A stretch of DNA of 64,000 nucleotides, taken from positions 196,272 through 260,271 of the forward strand of contig RWJK01001206.1 in NCBI GenBank assembly GCA_004335835.1, given 5' to 3'. The notes beneath the pieces are model-generated. The model searched no databases. It was not told the origin of the DNA and saw only the letters and a list, made by a program, of their open reading frames with translations. This DNA comes from Scenedesmus sp. ARA3. Its lineage: Eukaryota; Chlorophyta; Chlorophyceae; Sphaeropleales; Scenedesmaceae. Numbering within the stretch: position 1 is the first letter of the stretch; every line of letters begins with the position of its first letter. This document shows positions 11,143-23,268 of the stretch, in pieces. A program made the position numbers and the translations under genes.

Positions 11143-14100
11143 ATGACTGGTGGCGATCGGGCTGGTGCACCAGCAAAGAGCAGGGTGCGTTTGCAACTTT
11201 GCAGGCGCTGCTGCCGGCGAGCTGGTTGCATGTGTAGGCTTGAGACAGTGATTACAACAACAGTTCACTGTAGATGAGGACAGGGTGGATGGGCAGCGGA
11301 TCAGCACTGCTTTTGATGGTGCAGGGCCACTGCAGCAGTAGCACAGTCACCCATGCCTCAGCTCATGCCATCCTGCTGCACTCACCTGCTTCAGCACCTG
11401 CTATCATAACCGCCCACATAACTAGTCGATTCGCACTCAATGTTCTCTGAAGCAGTGATCAGGCATTACCAGAGCCACCCTCAACTGCCGCAGCACTACA
11501 CATGCTTCCAGCCAGCAACGAAGGCTCTGCGCATGCACACTGGCTAGCAAGAGCACCTGCCACTGCAGCACTGCACCCAACACGCATCCTCACACCAACC
11601 CCCAGCCCCTGAATCAGATCAACACCCCCTAAACCCCTCAATACACTCAAAAAAATAACAAACTTCCTGCAGGGCCTGCTCAAGGAGAAGCTCGAATTGG
11701 AGAAGGTGAAGACCAAGGATGGCAGGACACGCGTCACGCTCAAGCCTATTCCCGATGACCTCACCTTTGACAAGGTGCGGGCACTGGGGTTTTAGTGGGT
11801 AGTGTGGGTTAATGGGTTTTAGTGGTGCTGGGGTTTGTTGAGCATGTGCATTTCAAGCCCATCCCCGATGACCTCACCTTCGACAAGGTACGGGCACTGG
11901 GGGTTTTGGCAAGTCATTTGCATGGTGCTGGGGTTGACAGCATGTGCATGTGAAGCCTATCCTTGACGACCTCACCTTTGACAAGGTACGGGCTGGGGTC
12001 TTAGTGGCTAGTGCAATTGCATGGTGCTGGGGTTGAGAGTGCGCATTGCATTCCAAGCCCATCCCNNNNNNNNNNNNNNNNNNNNNNNNNNNNNNNNNNN
12101 NNNNNNNNNNNNNNNNNNNNNNNNNNNNNNNNNNNNNNNNNNNNNNNNNNNNNNNNNNNNNNNNNNNNNNNNNNNNNNNNNNNNNNNNNNNNNNNNNNNN
12201 NNNNNNNNNNNNNNNNNNNNNNNNNNNNNNNNNNNNNNNNNNNNNNNNNNNNNNNNNNNNNNNNNNNNNNNNNNNNNNNNNNNNNNNNNGACAAGGTACG
12301 GGCGCTGGGGTGTTAGTGGCTAGTGCAATTGCATGGTGCTGGGGTTGAGAGTGCGCATTGCATTCCAAGCCCATCCCTGATGACCTCACCTTTGACAAGG
12401 TACGGGCGCTGGGGTTTTAGTGGCAAGTGTGGTTTAATGGTGCCGGGGTTTGCGTGGCTAGTGTGGTTTAATGGTGCTTGGGTGCTGGGGTTTGTTGAGC
12501 ACGTGCATTCCAAGCCCAGCCTTGATGACCTCACCTTTGACAAGGTACGGGCTGGGGTTTTAGTGGCTAGTGTGGTTTCATGGGTTTTAGTGGTGCTGGG
12601 TTTATTTGAGCATGTGCATTCCAAGCCTAGCCCCAATGACCTCACCTTTGACAAGGTGCGGGCGCTGGGGTTTTAGTGGCTAGCGTGGTTTAATGGTGCT
12701 GGGGTTTGTCTTAATGGTGCTGGGGTTTGTTGAGCATGTGCATTTCAAGCCTAGCCTTGCTGACCTCACCTCTGACAAGGTGCGGGCACTGGGGTTTTTT
12801 TTTGTCAGCAAGTGCTTTCAACTGTGCTGGGGTGGAGAGCATGTGCAATCAGAGCCTAGCACTGGCGTTCATTGCAGCCGTGGCAGCCTCTCACAGGCGC
12901 TTCTGCTGTCCATCCTTCAGCATGTGCCTACTAAACAGCATGTAGGTGCTATTTGAAGTGCTTGAACCACGCAATGCATGCAATGCACGCTGCTGCTGCT
13001 GCTGCTGCTGCAGGGCTTCTACGTGTTCATCCGAGCGCTGCAGCTGCTGCGCAGCCACAACGAGGGAGTGGTGCTGGTGGGGCTGGGAGGCGCCAGCGGC
13101 AGCGGCAAGACCGCATTCAGTGAAAAGGTGCGTGGGCGTCAAGGGAAACAGTTGTGGTGCAGCCACACCAGCAGCAGCAGCAGCAGCAGAGGGCCTTTAG
13201 GGCTTGGTGCTGGTCGTGCTGGGGGCCGCTAGTGGCAGCGGCAAGACGGCATTCAGTGAAAAGGTGCGCAGCAGCAGCAGCGGTGGCAGTTGATGGGGTG
13301 CACTGCTGGTGGGGCTGGGAGGGGTCAGCAGCAGCGGCAAGACCGCATTCAGCGAGAAGGTGCGGAGCAGCAGCAGCAGCAGCAGTGTGTTGGTTGGGGC
13401 AGGGTGCTGGTGGGGCTGGGAGGCGCCAGCGGCAGCGGCAAGACCGCATTCAGTGAGAAGGTGCGCATCAGCAGCATCAGCAGCAGCGGCAGCAGCAGCA
13501 GTGGTGTGTTGATTAAGGCAGGGTCCTCGTGGAGCTGGCAAGAAGCAGTGGCAGTGGCAGCAGCCGCAGAGTAGCAAGAGGCGCAGGAAGCAGCAGTGCA
13601 GTTTGAGCTGCGGTAGTCAACTGAGGGTGTCGGCTGCCAGCCGACCGCTGGCGCAGCAGTAGCGGCGGCGGCAGTGGTCATGGCAGCGGCAGCAGCACGG
13701 CGGCGGCGGCAATGTCGGCCAGCAGCAGCATGGCGCTGTGCGCACTAGAGTATTTTTTCATGAGCAACTGCATACAAGACAGTCGCTGATACTGTTGATA
13801 TCTGTGCTGCTGTGTCCTCAGGTGAAGGACTTCATGCCGGGCATCATGGTCATCAGCATGGACAACTACAACGACGGCTCCAAGGTGGTGGACGGCAACT
13901 TCGACGGTGAGCGCAGCTGCTGCTGCCGCTGCTGCTGCTAGCTGCTAGCTAGGCTAGGGTGATGCATGATGCAGCTGATGGCTCCAAGGTGGTGGACGGC
14001 AACTTCGACGGTGAGCTGATGCTCCGTTGCTGCTGCTGGTGGTGCTGCTGTTGCCGGCTGAGCTGGCAGCTGCTGCTGGCGTAGCTTGACTTGTTGTAGA

Positions 14101-16544
14101 GTGCAGAATCGCTTGTTATGTGACCGGCTGACGCAAGCTGTGCACCTTACCTGAGCGCTTGTCTGCACTGCCGCTGCCCTGCTCGTGTTGCGCACAATGG
14201 CGGCCCGCGTCTGTTACATTTTTGTCACATAAAAACCACCAGACCCGCGCCTGACGGACTACGACCTGCTGCTGTCCAACCTGTCAGACCTCAAGGCGGG
14301 CAAGTCGGCAGATGTAAGTGGCAGGCTGCCGTTGCCTTTGTTTTTTTGAATTTGAATGAATGCATTGGTGTGCACATGCATCGTGTGCGTCGCCTTGCAA
14401 CTGGGGGCAAGTGATTCTGCCGCAAGGTGTCTTGTGCGCCGCATGCTCGGTGGCCTGGCGAGCAGTGCTCTTGTGCTCTCTGCTCACTTGCATTACTTCT
14501 GCAAATCCCAGAACTTTCAAGTAGTCCAAGCGCATTGGCTTCACCAACGCAGATCATACTCTCTCCATTTCTCTCTTCATTTCATCTTCGTTTCTGCTGC
14601 TTGCTGCCCAGCAGATCCCCATCTATGACTTCAAGCAGTCAAAGCGTGTTGGCTTCACCACCACGCCAGTGCCCTCCAGCCGTGTGGTGGTGCTGGAGGG
14701 CATCTATGCGCTGAATGAGAGGCTGAAGCACCTGCTGGACCTGCGTGTCAGCATTGCAGGTGAGGCTTGCAGGAAACACGTGCCGCTGGAGGAGCTTGGG
14801 CGGCTTGCAGGAGACGTCTGCAGCTTGCAGGAAACACATGAGCCTTGCAGGAAACATGCATGGCCCAAAGACATGCGCTTGAGCGCCGCGGTGAACGGGT
14901 GACATGCACATCTGTTGCTGGATGCGGTTCGTACGACTTGCAGGCAACACGTGCGGCTTGCAGGAAAACACACGCGGCTTGCAGGAACCTTGCGGGCTTG
15001 CAGCGCATTAAGGCACCTGCTGGACCTGTGCGTAAGCAGTGCAGGACGCCGCGCAGATAGTGTGCAGTTGGTTGCTGTGTTCCTTTGTCCTGTCATTGCA
15101 ACTCCTCCATCTTTGCTGCTGCTAACACTGTTGTGGCTGCTGCTGCTGCTGGATGGCAGGTGGCGTGCACTTTGACTTGGTCAAACGCGTGCTGCGCGAC
15201 ATCAGCAGGAGCGGGCAAGGCCCTGAGGAGATCATCCAGCAGGTGGGAGCTGCTGCTGCTGCTGCTTGAGGGGTTCAGCCTCCTCATGTCATGTTGTTGG
15301 TTCAAGCTCCTGCTCTGCCAATTGTGGGTGCGCTGTGTTACTCAGACAACTGTTGTCGTGTTGACCCTGAACATGCCCCTTGTCTACAACCTCAGCCTCA
15401 CTAGTTGAACACCCTGTCACCAGCACTTGTTGCAACACACGCAGACTTGTTGCAACACACGCAGATCACGGACACGGTGTACCCAATGTACAAGGCCTTC
15501 AATGAGCTTGGCCTCAATACTGCTCAGCCTCACCACCGTTCTTTCACAGCCTCAGTCTTACCTGTCACAATGACTGTTACTAACACATGTCATGTAACAC
15601 ACGCAGATCACGGACACGGTGTACCCCATGTACAAGGCCTTCATCGAGCCGGACCTCAACGCTGCTCAGCTGAAGATCCACAACAGCTTCAACCCCTTCA
15701 CCGGCTTCATGAACGCCACATATATTTTGAAGGCCAAGAGGCAGCAGGAGCTGTCGCAGCAAGCCGTGGTGGCGGTGCTCGGGGTAAGGGTTTGCGGTTT
15801 AACATGCGGTTTGTTTGATCATCAGGGTTTTAAGTTTGGTGTAAGGGTTTGGTTTTATGAACGCGTACTTTCTCAAGGCCAAGAGGCAGCAGGAGCTCAG
15901 TCAGCAGGCGGTGGTGGGGGAGCTCGGGGTGAGGGTTCTGCAGTTATCAGAGATGCACGACATCCACCTGCTGCCGCCAAACGAGGAGCCCGAGACCTGC
16001 GCCAGCTGGCTGCAGATCACTTGGCTTCACTTGCAAAATTGGCTGTGGCGCTGACCGAGTATGGTGCTTTCTTCTTGTCATTTTCTGTCGTTTTATGTTG
16101 GCAGGCTGACGCAGTGACAAAGACCGAGTCGGAGATGTACGACATCCACCTGCTCCCGCCAAACGAGGACCCGGAGACCTGCGCCAGCTGGCTGCACACC
16201 ATCCTGTCATAACCTCCGCCCATTCTGCTTTCTGGATTCCTGACTAACGTGTCAAAGGTGTTGCCAAAACCTCTATCTGACCACATTTCTGTCTTGTTTC
16301 TAACTGCGTGCTGGTCTTTACAACTTCAACTTCTGCATGCGCGCAGGCTGACGCGGTGACCAAGACGGAATCCGAGATGTACGACATCCACCTGCTGCCG
16401 CCAAACGAGGACCCCGAGACATGCGCCAGCTGGCTGCGCATGCGCAACAGGGACGGCCGCTACACGCTGCTCTTCGAGGAGTGGGTGACTGAGGGGCCTT
16501 TCATCATCAGCCCGCGGTGAGTGTATTGCTGCTGCTGCTGCTGC

Positions 16545-16585
<41 letters not shown>

Positions 16586-16794
16586 CGGCTGTGTCCAATC
16601 TGAGGTCAGCGTGCTTGTTCTGTGTGGCATGATGTCTTTTGACTACCACATCGGCACCATCATGCGCCGCACCTCACGCCCCTCCTCCTGCTGCTGCTGC
16701 TGCAGGATCCAGTTTGAGGTCAGTGTGCGCGTGCTGGGTGGGCTGATGTCCCTGGGCTACCAGATCGGCACCATCATGCACCACACCTCAAGTC

Positions 16795-16842
<48 letters not shown>

Positions 16843-18640
16843 GCAGGATCCAGTTTGAGGTCAGTGTGCGTGTGCTGGGTGGGCTGATGTCCCTGGGCTA
16901 CCAGATCGGCACCATCATGCGCCGCACGAGCACCATCGTCAGCGGCGCTGATGGTGTCACCAGCGTCAAGTTTGATGATGTGGAGGGGCTGGGCAAATAC
17001 GTGCAGGTGGGTGTGGGTGTGTGGTGGTGGGGGTGGTGAGGGGAGGGGGGCAGGGGTGGCTGGGAGGGATGTTGCTGGCTTTCCCGGTCTGGCTGCTGGC
17101 ACTGTGTGGACCTGAGCTTGTTGTGACTCACATGCATGAATAAACACAGCATGTCGACACACCAGTTGGCAGCATCCTGCTCGCTACGCAACTGGCGCGT
17201 CCGTCCAAGTTGCTGTCCCTTTGCTGCTTTTTGATGTTACAGGTGCAAGGCAAGGACCGCGACAAGGTGGCGTCCACAGCCGAGGCACTCGGCCTCACCG
17301 ACTTCATCCCGCGCTCATACATCGAGCAGGTGCAGCTTTCAAAGCTCGTCGACAACTTCCAGACTTTTACAGATGACGTCAAGCGCCGCTTCAGCATGAG
17401 CAGCAACCCCTCTGCAGCACCAGATGATGTGTATGGCCAAAGCCCTCCACTGTTTGGTGGGCTGTTAGGCCGCAGCCCGCTTGGCGGCAGCAGGGGAGCA
17501 GCAGGGTTGCGCGGCGGGCGCTTCGGCCGCCACGCGCGCGGCTCAGCGGCGGCCGCAGCAGCGGCAGCAGCGTTTGGTGATGACGATGACGATGACGGAG
17601 CAGCGGAGTATGGGGGTTCAGGGCTAGGGGATGAGGCGCTGCTGTCATGTTCGGCGCCGGTCCGAGGTTCTAGGCCGATCGCGATCCAGCCGCCGGCACG
17701 TAAGGCAGCAGCAGCAGGCGGCAGCAGCAGCCTCACGTCTGCTGCTGCCGGCGGCGGCGACATAGTGAGTCCCAGCAGCAGCGCAGCAGCAGCGGCAGGC
17801 AGCACGGTGGGTTGCGGCAGCATTGTGAGTGCTGCAAGCAGCATCGACGGAAATGGCAGCCCAGCAGGCAGCATAGAAAACGGCTCAGCTGCCGCTGCTG
17901 CTGCTGCTGCCGGCTTCCCTAGCAGCGCAGGTGGTGCAGCAGCAAGGGTAGCAGGTGTGCCACCTAGCGGCCACATTGCCGCTGGTGGCAGTGGCGGCAG
18001 CGAGAGCAAGCGCACTAGTTTGCTGGGTCAGCAGCTGCGGCGCGGCAGCAACCACGGCAGCAGCAGCAGCCTGGGCGGCGGCGACGCCGCACCCGCAGCA
18101 GCAGCAGCAGCGCCGGTCGGCACTCCTGAGGGGCAGTCAGGAGGGTTTGCGGAGCGTTCAGAGCGCTCGCAGCGGGTGTCTGCGATTGGCACGGGGGACT
18201 TTGGGGCAGAGGTTGGGGTTCAGGCTTTGCGGCGGCTGCAGGAACAGATGGAGGTTGTGGCAGAGGGGTTTAAGCGCCACTCGGGAATGCAGCTGCATCT
18301 GGATGCGCTTACGCATCAGTACAAGCACCTGAACGAGAGCATGGCAGCATTGACTGCGGCTACGCAGGCGCTCGGGGGGTGCGTGCAGCAGCTGCAGCAG
18401 CAGCAGCAAACTCAGCAGCCAGGACAGCAGCAAGCTAGCGGCAGCAGTAGCGGTAGCAGCAGCATCGCGGGAAGCACAACAGCAGCAGCAGCAGGCCTGG
18501 GAGCATGGCTGCCGAGGAGCCTGCTGCAGGGCGGCAGCAGTAGCAGCAGCAGTGTAGGTCTAGGGGTATTGGGTGCAGGGGTGTTGCTGGGTGCTGCAGC
18601 CGGCGCTGCGCTGTCACGTGCTGCTGCTGCTGGCCGGTAG
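11143..18640 (+). CDS. TTM: Triphosphate tunnel metalloenzyme with P-loop kinase-like domain (TTM1/2 type)
   Basis: Eleven exons join without a frame break to 848 aa: 11143-11184, 11673-11774, 13014-13127, 13822-13906, 14243-14313, 14615-14759, 15160-15242, 15607-15783, 16347-16516, 16847-17006, 17243-18640. The product follows the order of plant TTM1/TTM2. It has a uridine-kinase-like domain with Walker A GASGSGKT (residues ~74-81), then MDNYND and VVVLEGIYAL. A CYTH domain follows (EMYDIHLLPPNEDPETC, RMRNRDGRYTLLFEEWVT, FEVSVRVLGGLMSLGYQIG, VQGKDR). The C-terminal half is long and Ser/Ala/Gly-rich, and the protein ends in a hydrophobic GVLGAGVLLGAAAGAAL segment that looks like a tail anchor. 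Plant homologues hydrolyse pyrophosphate and sit on mitochondria. MYDIHLLPP stands where classical CYTH proteins have ExExK, as in plant TTM1/2. Several exon edges are repeated in the introns. Exon 1 is the least certain. Confidence 0.92.
11743..12800 (+). repeat. Array of at least eight copies of TTM exon 2 3' end plus its donor site
   Basis: The intact exon 2 ends DDLTFDK at 11774 followed by GT. The same end (GATGACCTCACCTTTGACAAG then GT) recurs with donor positions near 11888, 11987, 12297, 12400, 12546, 12658 and 12779, and more are probably hidden in the N run. The unit is about 100-145 bases and includes intron text (GCGCTGGGGTTTTAGTGG). Copies differ by substitutions. A truncated trace follows near 12840. 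Confidence 0.9.
12066..12289. other. Assembly gap (224 N)
   Basis: A run of N lies inside the exon 2 edge array of the TTM gene. The flanks on both sides are copies of the same repeat unit, so the gap probably hides further copies and its true length is unknown. Confidence 0.98.
13066..13465 (+). repeat. Four tandem copies of the P-loop exon end of TTM
   Basis: The intact exon 3 (13014-13127) encodes GLGGASGSGKTAFSEK and is followed by GT. Three partial copies end at about 13263, 13361 and 13459, each with GGxxSxSGKTAFSEK and a GTGCG donor. The second decoy reads GLGGVSSSGKT, so the Walker A motif has drifted. CAG runs separate the copies. Confidence 0.92.
13971..14012 (+). repeat. Decoy copy of TTM exon 4 3' end
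   Basis: Positions 13971-14012 repeat the end of exon 4 (GATGGCTCCAAGGTGGTGGA onwards, encoding DGSKVVDGNFDG) including the GTGAG donor that follows 13906. Confidence 0.85.
14765..15052 (+). repeat. Short repeats and a decoy of TTM exon 6 end
   Basis: From 14765 to 15000 the intron holds a dispersed series of GCTTGCAGGAAACACGTG-like units at irregular spacing. At 15006-15052 there is a diverged copy of the exon 6 end (RHLLDLCVSSAG versus KHLLDLRVSIAG). Confidence 0.7.
15458..16200 (+). repeat. Decoy copies around TTM exons 8 and 9
   Basis: 15463-15520 copies the acceptor side of exon 8 (ITDTVYPMYKAFNELGLN). 15846-15932 copies its donor side (LKAKRQQELSQQAVVGELG then GTGAGG). 15946-16013 and 16106-16200 copy the acceptor side of exon 9 (MYDIHLLPPNEDPETCASWL); the second keeps the AG acceptor and GCTGACGC start. 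The intact exon 9 begins at 16347. Confidence 0.88.
16520..16846 (+). repeat. Two decoys of TTM exon 10 start, with (CTG)n tracts
   Basis: Segments at about 16584-16675 and 16706-16790 repeat the start of exon 10 (FEVSVRVLGGLMSLGYQIG then TIMxxTS). The first has diverged to SEVSVLVLCGMMS. Each is preceded by (CTG)n; the run at about 16799-16842 directly precedes the acceptor CCGCAG of the intact exon at 16847. Confidence 0.9.
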
Positions 18641-18768
18641 CCGGCTATTGCCAAGGCGCCGCAAGGTTCATGCCATGCCGCACCTTTCGGTTGCCAAACA
18701 GGCCGTTTTCAGCTGTTGGCGAAGTCCGGCACCTTCAGTTGGCATCTGTGTCGTCTTGGATGGAGTAC

Positions 18769-18773
18769 TGTAA
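18769..18773 (+). terminator. Candidate poly(A) signal of the TTM gene
   Basis: TGTAA occurs about 130 bases after the stop codon at 18638-18640. TGTAA is the usual poly(A) signal of chlorophycean algae. Support is only the motif and its distance. Confidence 0.45.
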
Positions 18774-19084
18774 GACGGGGCCGTGCAATGCTTGACGGCC
18801 GTTGTGCATAGCAGTACGAAGCCGGGCTCACAAGGAGGGAATTTTTGGGGGGGGGGGACTGATCAGGGAGAGGGTATGAAATTTTTTTGAGGAGCGCGCA
18901 GCGCCCCTGCTATCACACTGCTAGCAGTTCCCGACCCACATAATGTGTTCCCCCTATGAGCCTCTCGTTGGCTCCTGACTGGGGTTCCCACTCCTCGTTG
19001 AGTGGAGCATGTAATGTAATGTAATGTATGTGTTGGCATATTCTGGCAAACAACATGAAACTTTCCGTGCTCTCCAGCAACTGC
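18774..19084. other. Intergenic, no gene seen
   Basis: Contains a G run at about 18847-18858 and a TAATG-type short repeat at about 19010-19026. No coding pattern was recognised. Confidence 0.5.
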
Positions 19085-19860
19085 ACAGTGAGTGCCAACC
19101 CTGGTGACATGCACACACATCACAGCAGCACCAGCCAAGGTCAACTGTAACTGCACCATATACATGTGTACAAGATGTGCCGTGCTGCTGTGAACTGGGT
19201 GCAGCCAGATGCATACAGTAGGCAGGCAGCTTGCAGCAGCACTGGCACTAGCAAGCACCGGACATCTAGCCTGAAAATTGCAACCCCCGGTGACATGCAC
19301 ACGCAGCGCAGCAGCACCAGCCAATGCCAGCAGTAGATGCACCATATAAATGAGTATAAGATGTGCTGTGCTGCTGTGAACTAGGGCCAGCTGAAAGCAC
19401 ACAGCAGGCAGGCAGGGCAGCAGCACTGGCACTAGCGAACACCGGACATCTGGCCTGAAACTTGCAACCCCTGGTGACACGCACACACAGCGCCACAGCA
19501 CCAGCCAAGGCCAGCTATAAATGCACTATGTAGATGTGTATAAAAATATGCTGGTCTGCTCTGCATTGGGTGCAGCCAGATGCACACAGTAGGCAGGCAG
19601 CTTGCAGCAGCACTGGCACTGGTAAACACCGGACAGCTGGCCTCATCATCATCATGTTACTCATCAAGCCATAGCATCAACGCCATCAAGTGACAGCTGG
19701 CCTGAGACATGTCAACCCCTGTGACATGCACACGCAGCGCAACAGCACCAGCCAAGGCCAGCAGTAGATGCACCACATACATGTGTATAAGCTGTGCTGT
19801 GCTGCTCTGAACTGGGTGCAACCAGATGCACACAGTCGGTAGGCAGCTTGCCGCGCTGAA
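19085..19860. repeat. Satellite of about 185-base units, four copies
   Basis: The anchor GGTGACAYGCACAC recurs near 19102, 19289, 19472 and 19719. Each unit also holds a CAGCACCAGCCAA block, a TATAxATGxGTATAA segment and a GTAGGCAGGCAGCTTGC block. The last interval is longer because a ~60-base insertion (TCATCATCATCATG onwards) sits near 19643. Copies are about 80-90% alike by eye. Confidence 0.85.
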
Positions 19861-22574
19861 ACTGAATTACAAAGCAGTACAGCATGTCAGTCAGACGTTG
19901 TGTAGGTCGATGTGCACCACATGTCATAAGAGTATAGCACACAAAAGCTATATATGTGCCTTTGTGATGGCTTTGCAGTCCGCAACTCTACAGATATGAC
20001 GGTGTATGACGGTGTATGCGTGACAATGCTTGTTGAAGGGTGACTCAAGGCATCAGAAAGAAACCTAACTCTGACAGCAGGCTGCATTGGTCAGAGCAAT
20101 TTCATGATGAAATAAGCTACTTAAACATGCATTTCTGACGAGATTTCGGCGGCTGCGCCGCCCCTACTGCACATACAACCAGCAAAAGGAGCCCCTAACC
20201 TGATCAAACCCAAGGTTGCATCTGCAGTCGTTATAGTCCTCAGCTGGTGCACGCCGCACATCACAAAATTGTTTACATATATATAGCCTTCGGAGCATGC
20301 GGTGATGCTTGCGGAGATCCCTCCTTGCCTTCATACTTCTCTACTGTACTACTGTCTCACACCCGCCCTGCTGTCTGGCACCAAGAAGCGCCTATACAGA
20401 ATCATCCCCCTTTGTTTCCAACTTTGAAAGTAAAAGACGCATACGTGAGGTGCCTGGCACCGTATCAGCCGTGCAATCGAGCGTAACTTGGGCAACAACA
20501 CGGAGCTGGGGGTGCTGACGCTGTGTGCTACGATGAGCCAAATGCAGCGAGGATAGTCTTAATAATGATATTATTAAACGTTCAACGGGCCGCAGTAGTC
20601 GCTGCGCTGCAAAAATCCATCCAAAACATTGGGTCAGTATGGGAGTATTAAGTCCCGGTCCCGGTCAGTAGGGGAGGTGTGAAGGCGCAGCAAAACAGCA
20701 AGCAAGGAACTCGTGATGTGGCTGTGCCATATGGATGCATCTTCCCCTTTAAAGGCTGATAGCTACAGTCATGTACTGTTGCAAGCAGATCCTGCAAGGC
20801 AACCTGCAACACACATGGCCCAGCTCATGCACTCCAATCTGCCTAAGGCGGAGCTCACCTGCAGGTCGCTCCTGCAGCCGTCAGCTGCCTTGTTGCAGTG
20901 CTGTGGCGGTTGCTGCGCGCGGGGTGTGCAGGACTCATCAGGCATTCGCCTAGCCTGCACACCCACTGAAAAAACGCGCAGCTCCATACCACGCGGGGCG
21001 AACCCAGCCTTCACAACTGCTTGCAGGACAAGTCCCGCACAGCAGCTGTGCCGGCCTGCAAGAGGCCCCGGCTGGCACACGCTGCTGTAGCAACAGCATG
21101 GCGGTGCAGAGGTGCAAGAGTAGGCGGACCCCTCTTGACAAGGCTGTGTTGAAAAAAACAGCAAACACCTCTGCTGCAGTGCGCCCTTGTGTCGAATGGT
21201 GTGTCATAAGGCAGCAACCAGATGCTGCACACCTGCGCCAGCAGCCTGCAACTAGCACACACGCAGAGCATGCAAGCACCCAAGCAACCATGCAAGCGGC
21301 AGGTGGTGCTTGCAGCAGCCAACTGTAGCTAGCTACCACTGTTTGTGACCACTGCAGCTGCTGCTGCGGCTGTCAAAGCTGCCATGCAAAGGCTTTGTAT
21401 CACAAAGATAAGTATACTGCTGCTAAGGTGCAGTCGCTGAGAAAGTTGGAGCGTAGTTGGAACGTAGACTGCACCAGTATGTGCCCACTGAAGGAAGCGG
21501 ACCATTAGGACACCCAAGAGGCGAAACAACGAAGCAGACTCAGGCATGTTGCATCAGGCCGTGTTAAGGACCTGTTGGATGCAAGACACCTGCTAACAAT
21601 AGCGTGTTGCAGGGGCCGTGTGAAGGACCCATAGTGTGCAACAGACTGTCTGAGATGCAGCATGGTTGCCGCTTATGTTGCAACTTGCATGGAAGCCCAG
21701 CAGGCATAGCATGGCTACAGTAGTGACAGTCGCCACATCAGCGTTCGAGATGAATTCGAGGTGCGTCAGCAGCGCCGCGGCTTTCACAAGAAGCTCAACT
21801 TGTGACTGGAGGCATGCTGCAGCTGTGATGCACTTGCCAGCTTCCCCAATGCAGAGCAATCTTTGGGACAAGCTTGCTGCTGACAGCAGGACTGTTCAGC
21901 AAATTTGAGAGTGCCAATGCTGTCGCTATTGCTGAAGCTTCTTTTACATGTGTATCACAGGCGGTTAAATATGCTCTCGCAGCGTCACCTGAATTTTGGC
22001 GGGAGGAGCTTCTTTGATGAACAGCATGTGCTGACAAAGTCAACGAAGTTCTCGAACATATGACACACTAGTTGAATTTCGGTTCAATAGGCAAAGGGTG
22101 CGTCAGCAGCTTGCGCTCCTGTTCAAGGTCGAATGTGCAATAAGGCTCGCCGAGTCGGGTTGGGTTCAGCTCGCAGTTTACTTTGCCAGCTCAAGATGTG
22201 GTATGTAAGCCTAATCAAATCGATTGTGTTGCAACAGTTTCGTATGTGCAGTAGTAGTGACATGAAGTGGTTCTGCAACGGTCGGGCACCACTGCAGTGC
22301 TCTGTACAGCTGTGTGCAAGTCCGTGCCACTTCTGGTGACCCATTGCACGTGATAGAATCATATTCGATCTCCTTCCGTACAGATGCCTACACCCAGCTG
22401 GACCAGTAGCTCAGCCTGACATGACGCTATGGCAGCACTTGGGTCACCACATGGGCAGCAGCAACATTGCATCCCACCGTGCATGCCACCGCGTGTGGCA
22501 TGTAACCATTTGTGAGCGGACAAACCATCTTGACCGGCAGCACTGCAGCAGCTGCATCACTCCCGCAATCCGAA
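19861..22574. other. Intergenic region between convergent TTM and EndoG genes
   Basis: About 2.7 kb without a gene that I can support. Open frames here (for example minus 21164-20769 or minus 21871-21593) show no domain, repeated motif or plausible exon chain. A short palindromic stretch (GGCGGCTGCGCCGCC) lies near 20148 and an AT-rich stretch (AATAATGATATTATTAAACG) near 20561. Confidence 0.45.
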
Positions 22575-23219
22575 TCACTCGCCGTACTCCTGGTCTGCAT
22601 ATGCTGCTTCTGCAATCATTGCTGACTCCTGCCGGAATCCCTTGCCCCCCCTGCTGCCTGACCGTGGCAGGCCCTTGCTGCTGCTGCCGCCCTTGCCGCT
22701 GCCATTGTTCTCCCACCAGCGCTCTGCTGGCAGCTTGCAAGCCAGCACGTCACACAGGTGCACGGCACCCTCGCCATTCACTGCAGCAGCAGCAGCAGCA
22801 GCAGCAGCAGCACGAGGTAGGAAGCACAACCTGGAAAGGATAGTAACGATGACGACACTGGCAGCGTGGCAGATCCAGCTTCTGCTAGACAGCAGCCAAT
22901 GCCCACATGCATCACCAGGTGCCGGCTTCTGTTTCAGCCTGCTCAGGGCGCCTTTAGAGGCTAAGAAAGCGAGGGCGCTGCAGTCCCGCCACACGTGGCT
23001 GGCATGCAAGATGCCAGGCGAGCATGTACAGCGCCGCACAACCAAGCTGCATTGAGTGCTGGCACTGTCAAACCCAACCCACCTGTTTTCTGTTGCCGCT
23101 GCACGGAGTCCTGCGCTGCTGGAGCCGGTGGTGCCACTGCTGCTTTGCTGCTGTTATTGCCACGTGAGGTGGCTGCAGGAGCTGCAGAATGCAAAGGAGT
23201 CAGCAGCAGCAGCAGTAGA

Positions 23220-23268
<49 letters not shown>

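Noticed and set aside
13066..13465. Tandem P-loop genes or multiple kinase domains
   Set aside because: The copies are only exon 3' ends with donors. None has its own acceptor or downstream domain, so they are intronic fragments of one gene.
16521..17039. Cysteine-rich protein with poly-Cys runs
   Set aside because: The Cys runs come from reading (CTG)n intron tracts in frame. The real coding part is exon 10 of TTM.
19085..19860. tRNA or 5S rRNA gene cluster in the 185-base units
   Set aside because: No cloverleaf, no A/B box pair and no 5S-like core could be recognised.
20713..22043. Hypothetical protein genes in the TTM-EndoG intergenic region
   Set aside because: Frames are short, on both strands, with no domain, exon chain or repeat support.
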